A stretch of 8,323 nucleotides of DNA from NCBI GenBank assembly GCA_964652975.1, contig CAZZCN010000105.1, positions 1-8,323 of the forward strand, in the 5' to 3' direction. Shown piece after piece: positions 1-6,400 of this stretch. Every line of letters starts with the position of its first letter. Positions within the stretch are counted from its first letter, which is position 1. The stretch is from CAZZCN01 sp964652975. Its GTDB lineage: Bacteria > Bacillota > Clostridia > Saccharofermentanales > UBA5734. The position numbers and the translations under genes were made by a program. The notes below the pieces were generated by a model, which saw only the letters and a list, made by a program, of their open reading frames with translations, ran no database searches and was not told the origin of the DNA.

Positions 1-54
1 AAAATAGCGAAGGCATTTTACTGTCCCGGATAAATAATTCAAGCATTAATTTTG

Positions 55-80
55 AAAAAAGCCACTGTTTTCAGTGGCTT
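55..80 (-). terminator. Rho-independent terminator for the PHP hydrolase gene
   Basis: A perfect 9-bp inverted repeat (AAGCCACTG / CAGTGGCTT) encloses a TTTT loop. Read on the minus strand, the stem is followed at once by a run of T (complement of the A run at 55-60), the arrangement of an intrinsic terminator. On the plus strand no T run follows, so it works in one direction only. It lies about 130 bases beyond the stop codon of the minus-strand PHP gene and very likely ends that transcript. Confidence 0.85.
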
Positions 81-212
81 GAGGTCCGTGTTGTATAATT
101 TTTGCGGGAGTTTAGGTTAGATATCGATAAACTGTACAATTGCGTAAATATTAGTGAAATTAATGGATGTTATTAAGATAGTGCAAATATTTGTGATATC
201 AACACTAAAAAG

Positions 213-1040
213 CTATATAGGAATGAACACAGGCTTGCGATCTTTGAAATATGTGATGTACTTGTAATTGTTTTCTCTTAAAAGGTCCGTCGTTTCAGTA
301 AAAAGACCTGCCAAAGCGCTTGGTTTATGTGCGTCGGAGCCAAGGGTTATCAATTCACCGCCAAGCTGCCTGTATCTTTTGATAATATCAACATCAAACA
401 GGATGGTCCGCCCGCTTTTTTCACTGAAATTGACGCAGGTCTTGGTATTTAGCTCAAGAGCTTTGCCTTTATTGATACACAGTGAAAAAATAGTGTCGAA
501 ATGGTCAGGGAAATCTCTATAGGTCATTATTCTATTTTCGTAGGGGGCAAATCTTGAAATATAGTCAAAGTGACCTATTACATCAAAGCCACTGCAATTA
601 TTCAAACTGTGGATAATCGTCTCAAGGTAAAGCCCATAAACGAAATCTTTACCCTTCAAGTAAATTTCCCTGTCAAAATAAGGATCGCAGTCATCAATAT
701 AATGCGCTGAGCAGACGATTGAATCAAATTGCTTCAATCCGGAAAGAATATCAAAAAAATGGCCAAGATGTCTCATATAGCCATATTCAACACCTATAAG
801 AACAGGGAAGGGCCTTTGATTCTCGGATTCATATGCTTTCTTGATTAGAAGACGTTTTGAAAAATATTCCTCTAAATCCATAATCAGCTGATGCGAAGCG
901 ACCGGATAGTCAAAATCATAGTGCTCTGTCGTACATGCAAGGCTTTGAGGATTTTTATCAAGAAATTGAATCAATTCATTCAAAGTCATTTCTGCATCGT
1001 CTGAAAATTCAGTCGTATGTGTGTGTGTATCGGCAAACAT
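213..1040 (-). CDS. PHP-family phosphoesterase, HisJ-type histidinol-phosphatase
   Basis: A 275-residue cytoplasmic metal-dependent hydrolase of the PHP superfamily. HisJ members remove phosphate from L-histidinol phosphate in histidine synthesis. Family signatures are present in order: an N-terminal D-x-H-x-H motif (D4, H6, H8), TEH with H40, GVEYGY with E85, SAHY with H113, GHFDY with H157, and a C-terminal GSDAH with D236 and H238. These supply the expected trinuclear metal site, and length is normal for HisJ. The ATG at 1040 is supported by a GAAAGG ribosome binding site about six bases upstream. No his genes are nearby; it stands alone, divergent from the aminopeptidase gene, with its own terminator at 55-80. 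The PHP fold and hydrolase activity look secure. The exact substrate is less so, because many stand-alone clostridial HisJ homologues are annotated only by family and could act on other phosphate esters. Confidence 0.85.
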   Translation of the reverse strand: MFADTHTHTTEFSDDAEMTLNELIQFLDKNPQSLACTTEHYDFDYPVASHQLIMDLEEYFSKRLLIKKAYESENQRPFPVLIGVEYGYMRHLGHFFDILSGLKQFDSIVCSAHYIDDCDPYFDREIYLKGKDFVYGLYLETIIHSLNNCSGFDVIGHFDYISRFAPYENRIMTYRDFPDHFDTIFSLCINKGKALELNTKTCVNFSEKSGRTILFDVDIIKRYRQLGGELITLGSDAHKPSALAGLFTETTDLLRENNYKYITYFKDRKPVFIPI

Positions 1041-1104
1041 ATTTTTACCTTTCGTCGTTTTTCAAGTAATTTTAAGCAATTTTTAAGCAAATCGATATTT
1101 TTGT

Positions 1105-1134
1105 TTTACAAAGTGTCATCAATTATATTATAAT
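1105..1134 (+). promoter_or_regulatory. Probable sigma-A promoter of the aminopeptidase gene
   Basis: TTTACA at 1105-1110 (five of six bases match TTGACA) and TATAAT at 1129-1134 (perfect) are separated by 18 bases. The predicted start of transcription is near 1141, giving a leader of about 48 bases. This is the only well-matched plus-strand promoter in the 148-base divergent spacer (1041-1188). No comparable promoter was found for the minus-strand PHP gene. Two copies of TTTAAGCAA (near 1071-1079 and 1082-1090) lie on the PHP side of the spacer. Confidence 0.6.
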
Positions 1135-1188
1135 TGAATTGTTAAAAAATTGAAACAATGGAAATTTGAATAATATAAGGGTGGCGAA

Positions 1189-2697
1189 ATGAAAGACAAG
1201 AAAGAAGTTCTGAAAACAAAGAAAAAAGGTTTGACATCAAAGTCCAATGATACCGTTATCGACGAATCAACCAGGTCGACAGAGGTCAAAACCGTTACCA
1301 AGCAGTTAAAAGAGAAACTTTTTGCGAAATATGAGAACATCTGGGAGAAAGCGTCGGATGACGATTATGATTTTTCTTTTTCCTTCTGCGATGATTACAA
1401 GAGGTTTCTTGACATTGGCAAGACAGAGCGCGAATGTGTTATAGCGGTAATCGAATCCTGTGAAGAGCTCGGTTTCGTCAATATAGACGATGTTGAAGTT
1501 CTGACTCCGGGCACAAAAGTATATCGTTCTATAAAGGGCAAGGGAGTCGTTGCGGCTGTCATAGGAAAGAAAAGCCCCAAGGAAGGCTTTAACATACTTG
1601 GCGCTCATATCGATTCTCCAAGACTTGATTTAAAGCCAAGTCCAATCTATGAAGAGAATGAAATGGTTTTCCTTAAGACACATTATTACGGCGGAATCAA
1701 AAAATATCAGTGGGTGTCCATTCCACTGGCGATACATGGAATAGTGGTAAGGAAGGACGGTTCTATTGTCACTATTTGCATCGGCGAAAAGGATGACGAC
1801 CCGGTGTTTACAGTGACCGACCTGCTGCCACATCTTGGACAGGAACAGATGGCAAAGAAAGCGACCGAGGTCATAAGGGGAGAGGACCTGAACATTCTGA
1901 TCGGTGGATTACCATATAGCTGTGAGAAAATAACACAAAAATACAAACTGGCTGTCCTTAACATGTTATATAACGAGTATCAGATTACAGAAAAGGACCT
2001 GGTAAGTGCTGAACTCGAGATAGTACCCGCATTCAACGCCAAGGACGTAGGGCTTGACAGGAGTTTTGTCGGAGCATACGGGCAGGATGACAGAGTATGT
2101 GCGTTCCCTGCGCTAGTCGCTGTAACGGAACAGGAGAGGCCAGAGAAGACATGCATTTGCATGCTTACAGACAAAGAAGAGATAGGAAGCGAAGGTAACA
2201 CCGGAGCACAATCAAGACTTTACGAGAATTTTCTTGCAGAGATATATGCCAAATCCGTCGGTAGCTACGACGAACTCGGATACAGGAAATGCATTGCCAA
2301 CTCAAAGATGTTATCCGCCGATGTTTGCAATGGCTATGACCCAACGTATTCCTCGGTATCAGACCCCAAAAATTCCGCGTACATGAGCAAGGGTATATGC
2401 CTCGAAAAATATACCGGCTCCAGAGGTAAATCAGACGCTAGCGATGCCAACAGTGAATTTTTTGCAAGCATAATCCGCATTTTCGACGAAAATAATATCA
2501 TATGGCAGACAGGTGAGTTAGGGAAGGTGGACGCAGGCGGCGGCGGGACAATTTGCAAATATATGGCAAATATCGGAATGGAAGTCCTTGACTGTGGCGT
2601 TCCGGTGTTGTCGATGCATGGGCCGTTCGAAATAACGAGTAAAATTGATATTTATTATACATATCTGGCTTATAAGACGTTTATCGAAAAAATATAG
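1189..2697 (+). CDS. M18-family zinc aminopeptidase
   Basis: A 502-residue cytoplasmic metallo-aminopeptidase of family M18, which removes N-terminal residues (acidic or neutral, depending on the member) from peptides and usually forms tetrahedral dodecamers. The di-metal site can be read along the protein: H140 in GAHIDSPRL, the aspartates of GQDDR (300-301), the glutamate pair in DKEEIGSEG (330-331; one catalytic base, one metal ligand), D378 in SADV, and H477 in SMHGPFE. The THYYGGI segment (164-170) is also typical. All ligands are present and the frame is intact. The ATG follows AGGGTGG (1178-1184) with four bases between. Compared with the usual 430-460 residues there is an N-terminal extension of about 40 residues, rich in lysine, serine and threonine and probably disordered; no later start has a better ribosome site. 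It ends 40 bases before a strong terminator and appears monocistronic. Confidence 0.93.
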   Translation: MKDKKEVLKTKKKGLTSKSNDTVIDESTRSTEVKTVTKQLKEKLFAKYENIWEKASDDDYDFSFSFCDDYKRFLDIGKTERECVIAVIESCEELGFVNIDDVEVLTPGTKVYRSIKGKGVVAAVIGKKSPKEGFNILGAHIDSPRLDLKPSPIYEENEMVFLKTHYYGGIKKYQWVSIPLAIHGIVVRKDGSIVTICIGEKDDDPVFTVTDLLPHLGQEQMAKKATEVIRGEDLNILIGGLPYSCEKITQKYKLAVLNMLYNEYQITEKDLVSAELEIVPAFNAKDVGLDRSFVGAYGQDDRVCAFPALVAVTEQERPEKTCICMLTDKEEIGSEGNTGAQSRLYENFLAEIYAKSVGSYDELGYRKCIANSKMLSADVCNGYDPTYSSVSDPKNSAYMSKGICLEKYTGSRGKSDASDANSEFFASIIRIFDENNIIWQTGELGKVDAGGGGTICKYMANIGMEVLDCGVPVLSMHGPFEITSKIDIYYTYLAYKTFIEKI

Positions 2698-2736
2698 AGC
2701 GACTAATTCGTAATAGTAAATACAAATAACAAAATG

Positions 2737-2766
2737 AAAAACCAGATTAACGTGGTCTGGTTTTTT
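2737..2766. terminator. Bidirectional Rho-independent terminator between aminopeptidase and recombinase genes
   Basis: The stem CCAGATTA / TGGTCTGG (2742-2749 with 2753-2760, two G-T pairs) has an ACG loop. A's lie upstream (2737-2741) and six T's downstream (2761-2766), so the arms extend into A-T pairs. Because the A and T runs mirror each other, it can terminate transcription from both sides: the aminopeptidase on the plus strand and the convergent recombinase on the minus strand, whose stop codon is about 125 bases away. Confidence 0.88.
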
Positions 2767-2803
2767 CTTGCAGAATATAATTGCTATTATTTTTATTATT
2801 AGA

Positions 2804-2850
2804 ATTATTATTATTATTATTATTGTTGTTTATTGTTGTTTATTGTTGTT
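2804..2850. repeat. Microsatellite: seven ATT units followed by three perfect 10-base repeats
   Basis: Seven consecutive ATT units occupy 2804-2824. They overlap three exact tandem copies of TATTGTTGTT at 2821-2830, 2831-2840 and 2841-2850. The tract lies in the spacer between the aminopeptidase terminator and the end of the recombinase gene. The reading frame through it gives only a low-complexity isoleucine/leucine/valine-rich peptide with no ribosome binding site, so I do not call a gene. Such tracts are prone to replication slippage and may vary between strains. Confidence 0.9.
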
Positions 2851-2891
2851 ATTATATTTCCAATATATTGTGAAATTTTATTTGTATGCAG

Positions 2892-3875
2892 TTACTTTCT
2901 TATTTGAGAGAGAGGATTGCTGTCAACTGCATTGTGCAGCTGTTCACTATCAACGTGTGTATAAATTTCAGTCGTAGCAATGCTTTCATGACCGAGAATC
3001 TGTTGTAATGACCTTATATCGACTTTACCGTATTTGTACATTAAAGTTGCTGCCGTATGCCTTAACTTATGTGTAGAATATCTCTTGGAATCGATTCCTG
3101 CACTCTGCAGATATTTTTTGACTGTGACCTGTACCTGTTTGGCGCTGATTCTCCTGCCCAGTCTGCTGACGAAAAGCGCGTCTGTACCTTTGTATTTTGA
3201 TTCCTTTGCTCTGTTTGCAAGCCAGATGTTGAGAGCGTCTATGCATGCTGAATTCAGGTAAATAGTACGTTCTTTGGCACCTTTTCCCATAACTTTGATG
3301 GTATCTTCATTTATATCCTTGATATTTATTTTTACCAGTTCGGATAATCTCATTCCGCAGTTAAGAAAAAATGTCAAGATACAGTAATCTCGTTCAGAAT
3401 ATAGTGTCTCGATATCCGGTGCGGCTGCGTTCAGAAGCTTTTTGCTTTCTTCCAGGGTTAGATATTTAGGGAGTTTTCGTGCTTGCTTTGGTGACTCCAG
3501 TTCAACGCTCGGATCTTCATCGATTATTCTTTTCTTAAGTTTTAAATAGTGAAAAAAAGACTTAATCGAAGCTATTTTCCTTGACCTTGTCGCCGCTGAT
3601 GCATTTCGAGTCACACTCAAATATGTAATAAATGCATAAAAATCGTTTATATCGACTTTTCTAAGGCAGTTATTATCAATGTCATCTATAGGGATTTGAT
3701 CAAAATCGGTTTTATCGTCAACAAGCCGCTTATGCATTTTGTAAAATCTGAAAAACATTACCAGGTCATAACGATATTCCTTGACGGTGAGGGGAGAGCG
3801 CTCTTTGATGGCCTGCATATAGCCAATATATCGGTCCAACTCGTCAAATGTGTGGATATTTGTATCATTGATCAT
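2892..3875 (-). CDS. Tyrosine recombinase, XerC/XerD-like
   Basis: A 327-residue site-specific recombinase of the tyrosine family, which cuts and rejoins DNA through a 3'-phosphotyrosine. Residues about 13-115 form the SAM-like core-binding domain; the catalytic domain covers about 135-315. The whole active site is present: R176 in NCGMRLSEL, lysine K198 or K201 in GKGAKERT, H269 and R272 in STHKLRHTAA, H296 in LGHES, and the nucleophile Y305 in TTEIYTHV. Xer proteins are usually near 300 residues; the excess is mainly a linker around 46-72 in the N-terminal domain. The ATG at 3875 follows AAAGGTG (3881-3887) with five bases between. It could be a housekeeping Xer acting at dif or an orphan integrase. 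No attachment-site pair, excisionase or phage gene is visible, which favours a housekeeping or orphan chromosomal role. A weak -10 (TATAAT on the minus strand, 3932-3937) lies upstream. Confidence 0.9.
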   Translation of the reverse strand: MINDTNIHTFDELDRYIGYMQAIKERSPLTVKEYRYDLVMFFRFYKMHKRLVDDKTDFDQIPIDDIDNNCLRKVDINDFYAFITYLSVTRNASAATRSRKIASIKSFFHYLKLKKRIIDEDPSVELESPKQARKLPKYLTLEESKKLLNAAAPDIETLYSERDYCILTFFLNCGMRLSELVKINIKDINEDTIKVMGKGAKERTIYLNSACIDALNIWLANRAKESKYKGTDALFVSRLGRRISAKQVQVTVKKYLQSAGIDSKRYSTHKLRHTAATLMYKYGKVDIRSLQQILGHESIATTEIYTHVDSEQLHNAVDSNPLSQIRK

Positions 3876-4133
3876 CTAAACACCTTTTCCTTGCTGTTTT
3901 TCGTATATGCTGTATTTTAAATCTGATTTCAATTATACAATAAAAAATTACCTTTATACACGTGAAATATTATATATATATTACATTTTATAAATAATTC
4001 TGCATCTATGATTATGATATGTATGTATGATAATTAATATAAGGCATCTACATATTGTCTGTCTGAACAAACAATTGGATATTTTGCATATAGTTATTGA
4101 AATTTTATCGTTAATAAAAATCTAAATGCATAA
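3876..4133. other. AT-rich divergent spacer between recombinase and asd genes, no gene seen
   Basis: No reading frame with a ribosome binding site was found on either strand. The recombinase side has the AAAGGTG ribosome site and a lone TATAAT on the minus strand (3932-3937) without a good -35. An alternating AT tract (about 3967-3985) and a weak imperfect stem-loop (ATTGT at 4054-4058 pairing with ACAAT at 4071-4075) are the only other structures. The part from 4134 on holds the asd promoter and leader, described separately. Confidence 0.6.
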
Positions 4134-4162
4134 TTGCTTTTTGTAAAACAATCTGATAGAAT
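4134..4162 (+). promoter_or_regulatory. Extended -10 promoter of asd
   Basis: TTGCTT (4134-4139) and TAGAAT (4157-4162, five of six to consensus) are separated by 17 bases. A TG one base before the -10 (4154-4155) makes it an extended -10 promoter. Transcription should start near 4169-4170, giving a leader of about 76 bases. The start lies downstream of most of the spacer and only about eight bases before the hairpin at 4178-4202. Confidence 0.65.
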
Positions 4163-4177
4163 ACACGTACGAAACAC

Positions 4178-4202
4178 AAATGTCCACATTACGTGGACAT
4201 TT
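4178..4202 (+). promoter_or_regulatory. Perfect 10-bp hairpin/palindrome in the asd leader
   Basis: AAATGTCCAC (4178-4187) and GTGGACATTT (4193-4202) are exact inverted repeats around an ATTAC loop. Given the predicted transcript start, the stem-loop forms at about nucleotides 9-33 of the mRNA. It could be a 5' stabilising hairpin, a repressor operator just downstream of the promoter, or a weak attenuator, since four T's end the structure. No lysine riboswitch or T-box landmarks are visible. The ATG at 4180 lies within its left arm, which argues against that ATG as a translation start. Confidence 0.65.
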
Positions 4203-4245
4203 TCAACACAAAAGTAAAAATATAAAAATTTCAAAGGAGAATATT

Positions 4246-5334
4246 ATGGAAAACAAATACAAGGTTGGAATAATAGGAGCTACCGGATATGTCGGACAGA
4301 GGTTTGTTTCAATCCTGGCTGATCACCCATGGTTTCAAATAGAAGCACTGGCTGCATCTGAGAGATCCGCATGCAAGAAGTACGAAGATGCCGTATCAGG
4401 CCGTTGGAAGCTGGCAGAACCGATCCCCGAAGCTGTTAAATCAATGATTGTTTGCGATACAAACGATATAGAGGATATGTGCAAGAAGGTGGATTTTGTT
4501 TTTTGTGCAGTCGACATGAAAAAAGATGAGATAAAAGCGCTTGAAGAGAGGATCGCCAGGACTGAAACACCTGTAATATCCAACAATTCAGCACACAGAT
4601 GGACTCCTGATGTACCAGTGATAATCCCCGAAATAAATCATGACCATGCAGCTATTATTGACACTCAAAGGAAAAGGCTTGGTACGAAAGTAGGTTTTAT
4701 CGCTGCAAAACCAAACTGTTCGATTCAAAGTTATGTACCTGCGCTGCATCCTCTTAAGAAATTTGGTATAGAAGCAATAAGCGTCTGCACTTATCAGGCA
4801 ATCTCCGGTGCAGGCAAAACTTTTACAGACTGGCCCGAAATGGTTGAGAACCTTATACCATTTATAGGGGGCGAAGAAGAAAAAAGCGAGTTGGAGCCAT
4901 TAAGAATATGGGGCAAGATTGAAAACGGAGAGATTGTTAAAAGCGATTCACCTAAAATTTCCGCCCAATGCTACAGGGTTGCTGTCCAGGAAGGTCACAC
5001 AGCTGCAGTATCGGTTAAATTTACCAATCCACCAACCAAAGAAGAGATTTTGGACATTTGGGAGAATTTTAGCGGTGAACCACAGTTAAGAAAGCTTCCA
5101 AGTGCACCAGGTAAATTTTTAAATTATATGACTGAAGATAACCGTCCTCAGGCAAAGATCGATTGTAATTACGAAAACGGCATGGGCGTCTCAATTGGCA
5201 GATTAAGAGCGGACAGCATATTCGACTATAAGTTCACCTGTCTGTCGCACAACACCGTCAGAGGAGCAGCTGGAGGTGCTGTATTGACTGCAGAATTGCT
5301 CGTTTCGATGGGATACATACCACGAAAGATGTAG
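4246..5334 (+). CDS. asd: Aspartate-semialdehyde dehydrogenase, archaeal/fungal-type
   Basis: A 362-residue cytoplasmic enzyme that reduces L-aspartyl-4-phosphate to L-aspartate-4-semialdehyde with NADPH, the branch point to lysine and diaminopimelate, threonine and methionine. The N-terminal Rossmann motif GATGYVGQ (11-18) binds the cofactor. The nucleophile is C158 in AAKPNCS, and H251 in QEGHTAA is the expected acid/base. YQAISGAGK (183-191) and the C-terminal NTVRGAAGGAVLTAE (336-350) are family signatures. The sequence resembles the archaeal/fungal branch more than the E. coli branch, a branch also known in some Clostridia. I chose the ATG at 4246 because AAAGGAGA (4233-4240) precedes it by five bases and the protein then begins MENKYKVGIIG, where the family begins. 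An in-frame ATG at 4180 would add 22 residues but lies in the leader hairpin and has no ribosome site. No lysine-pathway neighbour follows, so it appears to be transcribed alone. Confidence 0.94.
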   Translation: MENKYKVGIIGATGYVGQRFVSILADHPWFQIEALAASERSACKKYEDAVSGRWKLAEPIPEAVKSMIVCDTNDIEDMCKKVDFVFCAVDMKKDEIKALEERIARTETPVISNNSAHRWTPDVPVIIPEINHDHAAIIDTQRKRLGTKVGFIAAKPNCSIQSYVPALHPLKKFGIEAISVCTYQAISGAGKTFTDWPEMVENLIPFIGGEEEKSELEPLRIWGKIENGEIVKSDSPKISAQCYRVAVQEGHTAAVSVKFTNPPTKEEILDIWENFSGEPQLRKLPSAPGKFLNYMTEDNRPQAKIDCNYENGMGVSIGRLRADSIFDYKFTCLSHNTVRGAAGGAVLTAELLVSMGYIPRKM

Positions 5335-5499
5335 AATATAACTTTCATATATTTTTGTAATTGAATTATTGGATAATGAACAAACTGAATAATACTGGTA
5401 AAAACTATTATTCCAAAATTATTCTTATAAGATAAAAATCAAATAGAAATAGAAATAAATTAACACTAATAGACCGGATCCTAATAATTTGCAGATTTA

Positions 5500-5529
5500 G
5501 AGAAGTGCCTGATTGAGAAGTGGCAGATT
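5500..5529. repeat. 15-base imperfect tandem repeat
   Basis: GAGAAGTGCCTGATT (5500-5514) is followed directly by GAGAAGTGGCAGATT (5515-5529), 13 of 15 bases identical. GCAGATT at 5491-5497 is a partial third unit. It lies in the gene-poor spacer downstream of asd and has no recognised function. Confidence 0.85.
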
Positions 5530-5771
5530 CTTGTAAGTATAAGCTGAATTATCGGATTCGGTTGTTTTATGTGGTAAAAATTCAAGTAGAAGGTAAATGA
5601 TGGTATTGGAATGATTAATTAATGAAAACAAAATAGTCAATGTCGCAAAATAATAATTTTGTCTAATTGGAAGGGGTGTTTTTAATAAAACTCCCAAAAT
5701 GCATGATTTAGTTTGAGTTGGCAACAAATTATGACTAATTCCTGAATTGCAAATATTCTCATATCTTTTGC

Positions 5772-5825
5772 ATTGATTATTCTTTATATTGATTATTAAT
5801 AAGTTCTCTTACTAATTTCTCTTAC
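5772..5825. repeat. Cluster of short direct repeats beside a pyrimidine-rich tract
   Basis: ATTGATTATT occurs at 5772-5781 and 5788-5797 (period 16), and the core TTGATTATT returns at 5865-5873. TTCTCTTAC occurs at 5804-5812 and 5817-5825 (period 13). The plus strand from about 5804 to 5870 is almost all pyrimidine with scattered A. No coding potential is seen; repeat slippage is the simplest origin. Confidence 0.7.
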
Positions 5826-6016
5826 GTTTTTTCTATTTTGTTTATTTTATTTCAATTATTTTTTTTGATTATTTCATTGCAAGAACTATTTATCAATTGA
5901 TATTCATATTAAGCCAATCACGAATGTGTATTAATTTATAGAGACTCATATTCTATTATATTTATTATTGTATATTCGATGAATAGGATTCCAAAAAAAA
6001 TGAAACAGAAATATTT

Positions 6017-6084
6017 TACAATCCTGTCATTCACCAGAATCGCTCGTAGATTATTCTACAATCCTATCATCCGTAGAATCTCTC
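6017..6084. repeat. Imperfect duplication of the 3' end of the small membrane-protein gene
   Basis: TACAATCCTATCATCC (6057-6072), the antisense of the gene's last codons and stop, recurs as TACAATCCTGTCATTC at 6017-6032, 14 of 16 identical. The match continues past a short divergent stretch: AGAATC then CTC in both copies (6036-6045 and 6075-6084). The period is 40 then 39 bases. The outer copy lies just beyond the stop codon on the gene's downstream side. Confidence 0.8.
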
Positions 6085-6310
6085 TCAAATCTCTGAATGG
6101 ATTAAATATAATCAGCAATATAGCAAGAATCATGGCAAATATCGCTGCTACAAGAACATTTCGTAAAAGCCTTTGATTTTGTTCGGCTTGAATCTTCTTA
6201 TTAACTCTGGAAATAGTTGTATATCCGCGTAGTCTATATACTTTTGGCTTTCTGAAATTTTTGATTTCCGAAAACCATGATTTAAATAATAATATTATTT
6301 TGTTTTTCAT
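6056..6310 (-). CDS. Small single-pass membrane protein divergent from lexA, unknown function
   Basis: An 84-residue protein that I do not recognise. Residues 1-50 are strongly basic (many K and R) and should lie in the cytoplasm. Residues 52-69 (VLVAAIFAMILAILLIIF) form one clear membrane span, followed by a 15-residue C-terminal tail probably outside. The ATG at 6310 is chosen over the one at 6322 because GGAG (6317-6320) stands six bases before it and overlaps the codons after the upstream ATG. An extended -10 promoter reads into it from the lexA control region. Small bitopic proteins divergent from lexA in other Bacillota include YneA (B. subtilis) and SosA (S. aureus), SOS-induced division inhibitors. 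This one lacks the LysM domain of YneA, and I see no sequence match, so the analogy rests on position, size and topology only. A small divisome-like bitopic protein is another possibility. Confidence 0.72.
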   Translation of the reverse strand: MKNKIILLFKSWFSEIKNFRKPKVYRLRGYTTISRVNKKIQAEQNQRLLRNVLVAAIFAMILAILLIIFNPFRDLREILRMIGL

Positions 6311-6342
6311 TTTAAACTCCATGACAAAAATATTTATTCGTT

Positions 6343-6371
6343 ATTATAACATAAATACTTTTACACGAACA
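6343..6371 (-). promoter_or_regulatory. Extended -10 promoter of the small membrane-protein gene
   Basis: On the minus strand, TATAAT (6348 to 6343) is preceded by TG and one base (6351-6349), an extended -10. Seventeen bases upstream, the -35 position holds TGTTCG (6371 to 6366), a poor match to TTGACA but identical in its last five bases to an SOS half-site. The transcript would start near 6336, about 26 bases before the ATG at 6310. Confidence 0.6.
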
Positions 6372-6386
6372 TAAAATTTTCAATAA

Positions 6387-6400
6387 CGAACAAATGTTTG
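6387..6400. promoter_or_regulatory. LexA-binding SOS box
   Basis: CGAACAAATGTTTG fits the Bacillus/Clostridium SOS box (CGAAC, four bases, GTTYG/C) and is an exact GAAC-N4-GTTT palindrome apart from the last half-site T. Its right end overlaps the -35 of the lexA promoter (6398-6403), so bound LexA would block its own transcription. It is the only full match I found in the window. It lies about 57 bases upstream of the predicted start of the divergent membrane-protein gene. Confidence 0.88.

Larger units (their letters stand above)
5335..6055. other. About 720 bases of AT-rich sequence, no convincing gene
   Basis: No frame here has both a plausible start and a ribosome binding site. A minus-strand frame at 5497-5727 starts with TTG, lacks a good ribosome site and resembles no family. 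After asd there is an A/T-only stem-loop (GAATAATA at 5387-5394 with TATTATTC at 5406-5413) without a T run, so no clear terminator. Short direct repeats are frequent: AAATAG units at 5441-5456, a 15-base tandem at 5500-5529, ATTGATTATT twice near 5772-5797, TTCTCTTAC twice (5804-5812, 5817-5825), and a pyrimidine-rich tract at about 5804-5870. It may be a decayed gene or plain spacer. Confidence 0.6.

Noticed and set aside
1..33. Possible C-terminal end of an upstream plus-strand gene (11 codons then TAA at 31-33)
   Set aside because: Too short to judge, no recognisable motif, and the hairpin at 55-80 has no T run on the plus strand to end such a transcript.
2768..2977. Plus-strand frame of 69 residues through the ATT/10-base repeats
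   Set aside because: Low-complexity translation of a microsatellite, begins right after a terminator without a ribosome site, and overlaps the recombinase gene.
3962..3990. Possible Xer dif-like site (AT-rich core near the recombinase gene)
   Set aside because: The alternating TATATA core resembles the centre of Firmicute dif sites, but the flanking arms do not match XerC/XerD half-sites and similar AT runs are common here.
4054..4075. Imperfect stem-loop containing GAACAAAC upstream of the asd promoter, considered as an SOS box or RNA element
   Set aside because: There is no GTTC half-site at the proper spacing and the stem is short with a mismatch.
4180..4245. Longer asd reading frame beginning at ATG 4180
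   Set aside because: The ATG lies in the leader hairpin without a ribosome site, and the extra 22 residues lie outside the conserved enzyme.
3876..4245. Lysine riboswitch or T-box leader for asd
   Set aside because: The promoter leaves only about 76 bases of leader, and none of the conserved motifs of either element is visible.
5387..5413. Stem-loop after asd as a terminator
   Set aside because: The stem is A/T apart from the closing G-C pair and no T run follows, so intrinsic termination is not supported.
5497..5727. Minus-strand frame of 76 residues in the spacer after asd
   Set aside because: It starts with TTG, lacks a convincing ribosome binding site and overlaps the tandem repeat; its hydrophobic look follows from AT-rich composition.
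5979..6176. Plus-strand frame of 65 residues antisense to the small membrane gene
   Set aside because: No good ribosome site at its start. The opposite strand has a ribosome site, an extended -10 promoter and a clear membrane span.
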